64,000 bases of DNA, taken from contig CAZYOF010000006.1 of assembly GCA_964648485.1 (NCBI GenBank), forward strand, positions 62,001 to 126,000, written 5' to 3'. Position numbers and translations under genes: made by a program. Positions 36,213 through 43,552 of the stretch are shown here, piece by piece; within the stretch, counting starts at the first letter, position 1; every line of letters starts with the position of its first letter. Below the pieces are notes generated by a model, which searched no databases, was not told where the DNA came from, and saw nothing but the letters and a program-made list of their open reading frames with translations. The stretch is from DAIOEK01 sp964648485 (GTDB lineage: Bacteria; Chloroflexota; Anaerolineae; Anaerolineales; Anaerolineaceae).

Positions 36213-37088
36213 TCATATATTAAACAACTTATCCAATTCGTTTTCAATATCATCATTACTAATCTGTGAGATATTTTTTAGATTCTGGTCGTTGTTTGTT
36301 TGAGTTTTCAATAAATCCTTTATTGATAATGCCGTCTGGCGAGCATAATACCAGATGGAACCCATTTTACTGAAGCCAGTCTTTTTATCAATCAGAATTG
36401 CCAGTAGAAAATGAGAACCGATATTTAATCCATATAAATCAGTTTCCGTACCCTCGCGGTAGGATAGGTGAATAATGGGATCATCTCCAAGTTCTTTGCC
36501 GGCTTCTTGTAAAGTGGCTATACCTCCGCCCAAGAGCGAGGTGATTAATTCAGGTTCAAGATTTGAAACATCGCCAGCTGACACCAGCACTCTTCCGACT
36601 GAATCGCTGAGAAGAATGCACCTGGCTGCTATGGTATGTCGTAAAGATAAGATCCGTTCCTGGCAAAACTTGTATTGTTCAACAGAAAGGCTGGCGGGCT
36701 GAGCAATTTCTGTATTTATTTGACCGATCATGTGATGATAAACATCAGATAATTGTCTCTGGTCAAATGGTTTAGATATCAGTTGAAACTCTTTACGGAT
36801 GGTTTCGGGTAAAGACTTAAGATTATTGGCATATCCAGAGATAATAATTTGTGTTTCTGGTGGGAATGAGCTGCGAAAATGGCTGAATCCTTCCTCACCA
36901 AGATCAACTATCTGCCCGGCATCGAAGAAAACACAATCAATCTTTTTTAGTTGCAGAATGTTCATTGCTGAAACAGGGTCCACAGCTGAATCAATACTTG
37001 TATTTGGATTAAATCCGAGGATGCTCTTGGTAAGGAGATTCATTACTGTTTCATCAGGTTCGATGATCAGAATACTTTTCCCGCTCAT
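36213..37088 (-). CDS. Response-regulator receiver domain fused to a roadblock domain
   Basis: A 291-residue protein. Residues 1-120 form a receiver domain with the acidic pocket in 'IIEPDE', the likely phosphoacceptor Asp in 'CVFFDAGQI', and the conserved Lys in 'LISKPFD'. The second half is a roadblock-like domain ('RCILLSDSVGRVLVSAGD'), and a charged tail ends in 'ELDKLFNI', similar to the end of the next roadblock protein. It first appears to link phosphorylation to the GTPase module. The chosen ATG at 37088 has AGGGA upstream; the ORF extends to 37139. Confidence 0.85.
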   Translation of the reverse strand: MSGKSILIIEPDETVMNLLTKSILGFNPNTSIDSAVDPVSAMNILQLKKIDCVFFDAGQIVDLGEEGFSHFRSSFPPETQIIISGYANNLKSLPETIRKEFQLISKPFDQRQLSDVYHHMIGQINTEIAQPASLSVEQYKFCQERILSLRHTIAARCILLSDSVGRVLVSAGDVSNLEPELITSLLGGGIATLQEAGKELGDDPIIHLSYREGTETDLYGLNIGSHFLLAILIDKKTGFSKMGSIWYYARQTALSIKDLLKTQTNNDQNLKNISQISNDDIENELDKLFNI

Positions 37089-37215
37089 GAATTGTTTTCC
37101 CTGGTCATGGATTTTGTTTATTATACACCAAGCATGCAAACAGAATATTTAAGGTTATCTTTTAAATTTACGATTATTTTATGTAAATCGAATAATGACT
37201 TTTAAGGTTGGTTTG

Positions 37216-37221
37216 TATAAT
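37216..37221 (+). promoter_or_regulatory. -10 box upstream of the TerY-P type operon
   Basis: A perfect TATAAT 13 bases before the ATG at 37235, giving a very short leader. No convincing -35 box. The gap 37089-37234 is shared with the divergent response regulator gene. Confidence 0.45.
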
Positions 37222-37234
37222 AAAAAGATACGTT

Positions 37235-37642
37235 ATGCCTGAAAACAAAACTGTAGAAACAGATCTAAATGTAAGCGATTTAATTGAGCGGCTCAATTCT
37301 GATGAGCAAAAGATGGATTCTGCCTATTTGATGAATCTGATGACTGAAATTACCGGTCAGCCACCAAAAATGTGGGGACCCAGTATTATCGGATTCGGTA
37401 AAGTAAGGTACGAGTATGAAAGTGGACGCACAGGAGTGATGCCAGCCATCTCTTTTTCACCGCGCAAAGAGAATCTGGCTATCTACTTTTACGATGGATT
37501 AGATAAATATTCCCCTCAACTGGAAAAACTCGGTAAACACAAAAGAGGTAAAGGTTGTTTATATATCAGACATCTCGGTCAGGTCAACTTGGATATTTTA
37601 CGAACAATGATAATTACATCGGTCACGGAAGCATTCGAATAA
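37235..37642 (+). CDS. DUF1801-like small protein
   Basis: A 135-residue cytoplasmic protein with 'PPKMWGPSIIGFGKVRYEY' and 'ISFSPRKENLAIYFYDGLDK', followed by 'GKGCLYIRHLGQVNLDIL'. These match the DUF1801/YdhG-like fold, whose biochemical role is not known. The upstream ORF start at 37208 is a TTG and is less likely. It precedes the von Willebrand A gene by 21 bases and is probably the first gene of that operon. Confidence 0.8.
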   Translation: MPENKTVETDLNVSDLIERLNSDEQKMDSAYLMNLMTEITGQPPKMWGPSIIGFGKVRYEYESGRTGVMPAISFSPRKENLAIYFYDGLDKYSPQLEKLGKHKRGKGCLYIRHLGQVNLDILRTMIITSVTEAFE

Positions 37643-37663
37643 TTTTGAAATACTGGAGGAACT

Positions 37664-38509
37664 ATGACATATCAGGCAGAAATCAGTCGAACTAACCCAA
37701 CATGTTTCCTTTTTCTTGTAGATCATTCCACATCCATGCGTGATCCAATTACTGGTATTGCTGATAATCCCAAGAAGAGTGAGTTTGTGGCGGAAGCAAT
37801 TAACAAAGTATTACAGAGCTTGATTGTGTCTGCCTCAAAAGATTTGGAGATTAGAAGATATTATCAAATTGGTGTGTATGGATATGGCAGCGAAGTAAAA
37901 AATGTATTTCAGGGTGTTCTGGCATCAGAAGACCTGGTGTGGGTGGATGATCTGTATGCGAATCCATTGAGAATTGAAGACAGAATCCGAATATTTGAAT
38001 CAGAAGATGAAACTACAGAAGAAGTTGTAACCAAATTTCCAATTTGGGTAGATCCCGAAGCCAGGGGTCAAACGCCCATGTGCGAAGCACTCAAAAAAGC
38101 GCATGAGATTCTTTCAGTTTGGGTCGAGGATCATCCCGAATCTTACCCTCCCACCGTAATTAATTTGACTGATGGTGAATCGAATGATGGAGATGCACGG
38201 GTTCCAGCTGAGGAATTAAAAAATCTGCGAACCGAGGATGGAAATGTAGTGTTACTCACAGTTCACGCATCCTCAAACCCATTTTCAGAAAAAATATTCT
38301 TTCCGGAATCTGAAAGTGAATTACCTGATCATTTCTCTAAAGTGATGTATAAGATGAGTTCCACGCTCACACCCAACATGATCCGGACCGCATCCGAATT
38401 GCTGGGTGTGGATATCAACGAGAATGCACGCGGGATGGTCTATAACGCGGATATTGCCGGCATTGTTCAGGCATTAGAAATAGGCACTCGACCGGCAAAT
38501 ATTCCATAA
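37664..38509 (+). CDS. TerY-like von Willebrand factor A protein
   Basis: A 281-residue protein with a metal-ion-dependent adhesion site: Asp20-x-Ser22-x-Ser24 (DHSTSM), Thr in 'GQTPMCEAL' and Asp in 'LTDGESND'. No signal peptide or membrane segment, so it is cytoplasmic. It is followed by a PP2C gene and a kinase gene, the order described for TerY-P triads. In those systems the vWA protein is thought to be a scaffold for phosphosignalling. GGAGG lies before the ATG. Confidence 0.9.
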   Translation: MTYQAEISRTNPTCFLFLVDHSTSMRDPITGIADNPKKSEFVAEAINKVLQSLIVSASKDLEIRRYYQIGVYGYGSEVKNVFQGVLASEDLVWVDDLYANPLRIEDRIRIFESEDETTEEVVTKFPIWVDPEARGQTPMCEALKKAHEILSVWVEDHPESYPPTVINLTDGESNDGDARVPAEELKNLRTEDGNVVLLTVHASSNPFSEKIFFPESESELPDHFSKVMYKMSSTLTPNMIRTASELLGVDINENARGMVYNADIAGIVQALEIGTRPANIP

Positions 38510-38514
38510 AATTT

Positions 38515-39297
38515 ATGCGTTCCAGATTAACTGTCCGTTGGTTGTCAGCTACTCTTCCAAAATCCTCAAATAAAATCGAAGAAAATGAGGATGCGTTTTT
38601 CATAGGTAATGGAAACAATGGATATTTTCATGGGGAAAATTTTCAATGTTCCATGTCTGATGGAGCCACCCGCAGCAGTTTTTCAAAATATTTTGCCCAT
38701 TCTTTGGTTACAGCAAGTTGCGACAGTAATCTCTCAGGTGGCATCCATCAGATAATGGCAAAAGCCAGAGCAGAATGGGCAGCTCATATTGATGCTTTAA
38801 ACCTGGATTGGGCTGCCAGAGAGAAAACTGCAGAAGGAGCATATGCAACTTTGCTTTGGGTTCGTTTCTATCCACAGGGAGCAGCAAATATCCTCTGGAA
38901 AAATACCTGGCATGCTCATGTCATTGGTGACACCTGTCTATTCCAATTCCGGAAGGATATTCCGGTAAAGATATTACCTGTTAATAGATCTACTGACTTC
39001 AATAACCATCCACCATTGATATCGTCCCACAAAAAAACAATGCTCTGGCGTGAAGAATGGGAATATACCGGCTCATGGTTAGCCGGTGATGATTTCTTTT
39101 TAGCCACAGATGCCATGGCAAAATGGATTTTACAGACAATTGAATCCCGGAAGAATCCCATCCCCATACTAAAAGACCGGCTTTCAAGGAAAAGCGAGCC
39201 GACCTACTTTCAACAATGGATAAGCTCTTTGAGGCGACATAAAGAAATACGTGATGACGATACCACCATCATCTGGTTGAAGTTAATGGAGCCATGA
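38515..39297 (+). CDS. PP2C-type serine/threonine phosphatase of the TerY-P triad
   Basis: A 260-residue divergent PP2C. Metal-binding and catalytic motifs are recognisable: Asp26 (NEDAFF), Asp49 (MSDGAT), 'HVIGDTCLF' near 135-143, Asp199 (FLATDAMA) and Asp248 ('RDDDTTIIW'). It therefore looks active. Its stop overlaps the kinase start (ATGA), so the phosphatase and kinase are made together, which fits opposing roles on the same target. Confidence 0.85.
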   Translation: MRSRLTVRWLSATLPKSSNKIEENEDAFFIGNGNNGYFHGENFQCSMSDGATRSSFSKYFAHSLVTASCDSNLSGGIHQIMAKARAEWAAHIDALNLDWAAREKTAEGAYATLLWVRFYPQGAANILWKNTWHAHVIGDTCLFQFRKDIPVKILPVNRSTDFNNHPPLISSHKKTMLWREEWEYTGSWLAGDDFFLATDAMAKWILQTIESRKNPIPILKDRLSRKSEPTYFQQWISSLRRHKEIRDDDTTIIWLKLMEP

Positions 39298-40760
39298 TGC
39301 AAAAGACCATGCAATATCCATCTTTTGATGCTTATCAGGCGGCATTACAACATCCAGACCGATGCTTTAATGTGCCTATCTTGAAGGGCGGTGAGATCGA
39401 AAAGGATTTATGGGGTTTTCCTAGGGTTAGATCGGGTGGTTTTGCATTAACATATCAGGTATCCACCAATCACACTTCATATGCAGTCCGCTGCTTTCAT
39501 AAAGACAGCCCCAAAAGGGCATATCGCTATCAAAAAATTTCAGATTATCTGGAAAAGAGCAACCTGCCATTTTTTGTACCCGTTAATTATATTTTGAGAG
39601 GCGTGAAAGTGGGAACACAATCGTATCCTATCACCATCATGCCCTGGATTAATGGGGAAACTTTAGAAGCTTACATTTACAAAAACTTAAAAAATCCAGA
39701 AAAGCTTAAACTTCTACCTGAAAAGTTTACCGAATTAATGAAACTCCTTTCAGAAAAACGGATCGCGCATGGAGATTTATCTCAACAAAACATCATGGTG
39801 AAAGAAGATCAACTGTATCTGGTGGACTATGACGGATTATATCTACCAGTTTTGGAAAAATACCCAAGTGCAGAGATTGGGCATAGCAATTTTCAGCATC
39901 CTAATCGGAATTTTGAACATTATAACGAATCAATTGATAATTTTTCATCGATTGTTATTTTTCTGGCATTATCTGCACTGGCAATCACACCGGAGTTATG
40001 GACAAAATATGAAGCAGCTGGTGATGGATTGTTATTCCGTAAGAAGGATTTTCTGAATCCATATCATTCTGAACTCATTCAAGAACTGGAAACATATACA
40101 TCACTTCGGAAATGGGTGGGATTGTTTAAGAAGATCTGTGTTTGCGAGTTTGATCTTATTCCTGCACTGGATAAATACATCTCAGCCGATGTTGATAAGC
40201 TTCCAAGAGAAGAGGAGTATATTCATGTCTCCCAGAATGTTCAACAGGAAATCGCAATAGATGCAACGCAGCGTTTGATCCTGCTTCAGAAATTGGGTAA
40301 GGTGGTTCAAGTTGTCGGGAAAGTTCAGGAAGTTTTTGAAGGTAAGACAAAGGATGGTCATCCGCATATATTTCTAAATGTAGGAAATTGGCGGACAAAA
40401 TGCTTCACCGTAGTTTTATGGGGTGAAGCTTATGATGAACTCATCAAAAATGATATTTCAAGCAAAGCTCTATATGAGGGAAAATGGATTAGTGTGCGGG
40501 GAGTACTTACGAGCTACCGTCGCCGATTGCAAATAGCACTTGATAAACCAATTGGGGTGGAGGTTCTGGTTGACGAAGAAGAAGCAAAAATAAGATTGGG
40601 CAAGGATACTTTACCGGTATATCCAGATTTTCAGAATGAAAAATCAGTTCCGGAGGTGAGGGTGAGAAAAACGTCTCTGGATATGGAAGGCATATCAAAA
40701 TATCAGGAACAAGTACAAACGCAAATTGATCTTTTATACAAAGATAAACAAAGTTGTTAA
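39294..40760 (+). CDS. Divergent protein kinase with C-terminal OB-fold-like domain (TerY-P triad)
   Basis: A 488-residue protein. The kinase lobe spans about residues 20-300: catalytic loop HGDLSQQN with Asp161 and Asn166, and metal-binding DYDG (178-181). The usual ATP-anchoring Lys is replaced by Arg66 in 'YAVRCF', which I believe is common in this kinase group. Residues about 310-405 look like an OB fold ('KVVQVVGKVQEVFEG', 'WRTKCFTVVLWG', 'GKWISVRGVLTSYRRRLQI'), suggesting nucleic acid binding. The remainder is charged. It is the third member of the triad. Confidence 0.82.
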   Translation: MMQKTMQYPSFDAYQAALQHPDRCFNVPILKGGEIEKDLWGFPRVRSGGFALTYQVSTNHTSYAVRCFHKDSPKRAYRYQKISDYLEKSNLPFFVPVNYILRGVKVGTQSYPITIMPWINGETLEAYIYKNLKNPEKLKLLPEKFTELMKLLSEKRIAHGDLSQQNIMVKEDQLYLVDYDGLYLPVLEKYPSAEIGHSNFQHPNRNFEHYNESIDNFSSIVIFLALSALAITPELWTKYEAAGDGLLFRKKDFLNPYHSELIQELETYTSLRKWVGLFKKICVCEFDLIPALDKYISADVDKLPREEEYIHVSQNVQQEIAIDATQRLILLQKLGKVVQVVGKVQEVFEGKTKDGHPHIFLNVGNWRTKCFTVVLWGEAYDELIKNDISSKALYEGKWISVRGVLTSYRRRLQIALDKPIGVEVLVDEEEAKIRLGKDTLPVYPDFQNEKSVPEVRVRKTSLDMEGISKYQEQVQTQIDLLYKDKQSC

Positions 40761-40831
40761 TTGTTGTATAATGCGCGTAGCCATATTTTTATATACAAAA
40801 TAACCATCTAGCAGGGCAGGGGTACATGAAT

Positions 40832-41704
40832 TTATTTAATTTTTCGTGCTATCGCTGCGATATGAGCCGGTGTGCTACCGCAGCATCCGCCAAATATTTT
40901 TACACCTTCATTTAGAAATTTTTGCGAGAAATCAGCCATGATCTCTGGAGATACATCATACACACTGTGATCTGAATCAAGATGAGGTAATCCGGCGTTA
41001 GGTTTTGCCATCCAAACCGTATCAGGAGATGTGGATTTGATTTCTTGTATCGCTGAGAGTGTTTCCGACAGAGTTCTGCCACAGTTGGCTCCGATTGCGG
41101 TAACATCCAGTTGGGTTATTTCGATCGCTGCGGTGGATGGCTTCAAACCCATCATGGTTCTGCCATGGGAATCAAAGCTGAAAGTAACCAGAACAGGCAG
41201 GGATGTGACTGATTTTGCTGCAAAAACAGCGGTTTTTGCTTCATCTAAATCGCTCATGGTCTCAATCAATATTGCATCTACACCTGCATCCGATAATGCT
41301 CTAATTTGAATTTGAAATGCTGTAAACAAATCATCTTTGCTCAGATCACCCATGGGAGCGAGCAGCTTGCCAGATGGACCTACATCTCCAAAAACGAATG
41401 CATGAAATTTCTCTGCAGCCTTCCTGGCAATTTCGGCAGCGCGTTGATTGATGCGTATAGCGTCATTATCCAAACCGTTCATAGCGAGTTTTATTGGACT
41501 TCCACCAAATGTATTCGTCAAAATCACATCAGATCCTGCTTCCAGGTATGATTGATGAAGGGCATCTATTGCATCCGGATACTCTAAATTCCATTTTTCG
41601 GGAGGGGTTCCTGATGGAAGTCCTGCTTTTTGCAGCTCAGTGCCGGTTGCGCCATCTGCGATAAGGACTTTACGGTTCTTTAATGCATCCAGAAATGATT
41701 CCAT
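40832..41704 (-). CDS. Homocysteine S-methyltransferase domain protein
   Basis: A 290-residue TIM-barrel enzyme equivalent to the first domain of cobalamin-dependent methionine synthase. Zinc-binding cysteines are in 'GANCG' and 'GGCCGS', and the start 'LIADGATGTEL' is typical. It has no cobalamin or folate domains, so it must use a different methyl donor (for example S-methylmethionine) or work with separate corrinoid proteins. It lies 1 base downstream of the recombinase stop and shares its direction. Confidence 0.9.
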   Translation of the reverse strand: MESFLDALKNRKVLIADGATGTELQKAGLPSGTPPEKWNLEYPDAIDALHQSYLEAGSDVILTNTFGGSPIKLAMNGLDNDAIRINQRAAEIARKAAEKFHAFVFGDVGPSGKLLAPMGDLSKDDLFTAFQIQIRALSDAGVDAILIETMSDLDEAKTAVFAAKSVTSLPVLVTFSFDSHGRTMMGLKPSTAAIEITQLDVTAIGANCGRTLSETLSAIQEIKSTSPDTVWMAKPNAGLPHLDSDHSVYDVSPEIMADFSQKFLNEGVKIFGGCCGSTPAHIAAIARKIK

Positions 41705-41705
41705 G

Positions 41706-42713
41706 CTAATCGTCTCCTGCTTTATCGCTTTTTTGATTTTCGAAAACCGTCCAATAGCCTCGATCTAATTCATCATTCGATAAGTGCGCATAGCGTTGTG
41801 TGACGGCAATATTCCTGTGTCTTGCCAGTTCTTGTGCCATTTTTAGATTCCCGGTTCCCTGCAATACCCGTGTGACAAAGTAATGGCGGAAAGAATGAGG
41901 TGTAATTGAACCCACACTTTCTTTACCCAGTATTATAGCAACCCAGTGGTTAACGATATTTCTGCCTGTTGTGGTAGTAATCGTTTTTATTTTTTTGCCT
42001 GCACCTTTATCATGTCTGGCAAAAATCGGTAGAGAACCCAGGGGTCTCCCGGAAATGCCATCAATGGGTGCGCGTAGTTTGAGATAATCATCCATTGCGT
42101 GTTGTGAACGGCGGGAAAATCTGACAACCGCTTCACGATTACCTTTCCCTAACACCACTGCACGTCCTTCAACCCAATCAATATCTCCTCTACGAAGGTT
42201 GCACGCTTCATGTACACGCAATCCTGTTTCAGCCAGGGTCAGGATAAAAGCTCGATCACGATATTGTTGTAATTTATCAGAATTATCCATATCTGTTGGT
42301 AGATTAGATGGCAACTGTTCCATATAGTCCAGTATTTTTCCAATGGCATCTCTAGGAAATTGAGGTAACCGTGTACCGGGTTTGCGTGCTCTTTGTTTGA
42401 TAAACAACCTTACTCTTGGCAAATTGATGGGAACTAAATTTTCTGCCGCGAGATATTCAAAATACCCTGTAACAGCTGTTAGATACAAGCGTTCGGTTGA
42501 GGCTGCATAATATCGCAATGACTGGATCATCCAATCCACAGTTTCTTCCCTCAGCTCTGTTATATCCGTTTTCTCTGGTTGAATATTTTTATCTTCCAGG
42601 AGATAGAGGAACGCCTGCATTGCATTATCATACGTTTTATAAGTATTTTCGCTGCGTGATGATTTCACGGATTGAAGGTATTTCGAAACTGATTCCTGAA
42701 TGGTTGTGCTCAT
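41706..42713 (-). CDS. Tyrosine recombinase (XerC/D-like)
   Basis: A 335-residue recombinase with an N-terminal SAM-like core-binding domain and a catalytic domain holding Arg166, Lys190, His273, Arg276, His299 and Tyr308, so the active site is complete. It may be the chromosome-dimer resolvase or a relic of a mobile element. The surrounding genes are housekeeping and no att-like repeats were seen, which favours a resident Xer role, but that is not proven. Its ATG directly follows a -10 box. Confidence 0.88.
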   Translation of the reverse strand: MSTTIQESVSKYLQSVKSSRSENTYKTYDNAMQAFLYLLEDKNIQPEKTDITELREETVDWMIQSLRYYAASTERLYLTAVTGYFEYLAAENLVPINLPRVRLFIKQRARKPGTRLPQFPRDAIGKILDYMEQLPSNLPTDMDNSDKLQQYRDRAFILTLAETGLRVHEACNLRRGDIDWVEGRAVVLGKGNREAVVRFSRRSQHAMDDYLKLRAPIDGISGRPLGSLPIFARHDKGAGKKIKTITTTTGRNIVNHWVAIILGKESVGSITPHSFRHYFVTRVLQGTGNLKMAQELARHRNIAVTQRYAHLSNDELDRGYWTVFENQKSDKAGDD

Positions 42714-42719
42714 ATTTTT

Positions 42720-42753
42720 ATTATATCATAGTTAGCGATAATGATACTTATCG
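42720..42753 (-). promoter_or_regulatory. Recombinase promoter with overlapping dyad
   Basis: On the minus strand TATAAT lies at 42725-42720, six bases before the ATG (42713), so the transcript would be leaderless. Upstream is an inverted repeat CGATAA (42736-42741) and TTATCG (42748-42753) with a six-base spacer, covering the -35 region and resembling an operator. The rest of the gap to 42894 shows no gene. Confidence 0.5.
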
Positions 42754-42894
42754 AAAGCATAAAGAATTATTTATATCTCAAATGCCTTCCCCATCTTATG
42801 CGGTGTGATGAATTGCTGCTCTGACGGATGTGTTTCTAAGTATCATATGAATAAACACAAATGGGAATTCGAAGAATGAGTCCCTACCCTGAAG

Positions 42895-43326
42895 TTACAT
42901 CTCATATTGATGATGTTCTTTCTTCAATTGCTCCCAGGCACCGATCCAGGGTGCGCCTAAACGATGATTTTCAGAGACTTTTGTAGAGATCAATTTTTGC
43001 GCAATGAAAACAGACTGCATGGCTATTGCAGACCAATCATCACTAAATAAGGCATTTTCCATTTTATCTGCAGCTGTATTCACCCATACCCATTGCATGC
43101 GAAATCGATCAGCCTTTATCCAGTAATCTTTCTTTTCCCAGGCAGATACGGTTTTCTCAATATTCTTGGATATTGTACGTAACGCTAAAACAATATAGCC
43201 AGCTAAATCATAACTATGCGCATCCACCTGTTTTTGTTTCATTAATTCGCGTAAAGCGACAACTATACTCTTGACTAGGCGATTTCTTTCAGTTCCAGTC
43301 CCTTCAACTGAGATGATTCGTGACAA
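42895..43326 (-). CDS. Uncharacterised 143-residue helical protein
   Basis: I do not recognise it. It is predicted to be mostly alpha-helical, with several tryptophans ('WEKKDYWIKADRFRMQWVWV', 'GAPWIGAWEQL'). It lacks signal peptide, membrane segments and known motifs. It lies between the recombinase and tRNA-Leu, with a weak AAGGAG site ('aaaggagtcc' on the minus strand) near its ATG. A small four-helix-bundle protein is plausible from the pattern, but no function is proposed. Confidence 0.75.
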   Translation of the reverse strand: MSRIISVEGTGTERNRLVKSIVVALRELMKQKQVDAHSYDLAGYIVLALRTISKNIEKTVSAWEKKDYWIKADRFRMQWVWVNTAADKMENALFSDDWSAIAMQSVFIAQKLISTKVSENHRLGAPWIGAWEQLKKEHHQYEM

Positions 43327-43391
43327 TGTAGGACTCCTTTAATTGATGAAAATCTTATAATTGCTATGTATTATATTGTAAATGGTGCTTA

Positions 43392-43420
43392 TTGACTTGC
43401 CTGTTCCTTACGCTTATAAT
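43392..43420 (+). promoter_or_regulatory. Strong promoter for tRNA-Leu (and probably tig)
   Basis: TTGACT (43392-43397) and TATAAT (43415-43420) are separated by the ideal 17 bases. Transcription would begin near 43427, a few bases before the mature tRNA 5' end. Confidence 0.85.
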
Positions 43421-43431
43421 ACCCTGTCGCT

Positions 43432-43513
43432 GGGGAAATGCTGGAATTGGCAGACAGGCATGACTTAGGATCATGTGCCGAAAGGCGTGCGGGTTCGACC
43501 CCCGCTTTCCCCA
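43432..43513 (+). tRNA. tRNA-Leu (anticodon UAG)
   Basis: The acceptor stem is GGGGAAA with TTTCCCC. The anticodon stem CATGA/TCATG encloses the loop CTTAGGA, giving anticodon TAG. A long variable arm (TGCCGAAAGGCG) marks a type II tRNA, and the T arm GCGGG/CCCGC with loop TTCGACC is complete. CCA is not encoded. It reads CUA and other CUN leucine codons. Confidence 0.96.
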
Positions 43514-43552
43514 TTAATTCATAAAAACCATTACTTTTGAAGGAAGATCAAG

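Noticed and set aside
40764..40798. TTGTATA/TATACAA pair as a terminator after the kinase gene
   Set aside because: A 21-base loop and a short AT stem make it too weak; it is left as no clear terminator.
41706..43513. Tyrosine recombinase near tRNA-Leu as a sign of an integrated island
   Set aside because: An island using this tRNA would enter at its 3' end, on the side of tig. The genes there are housekeeping, and I saw no second copy of the tRNA 3' sequence.
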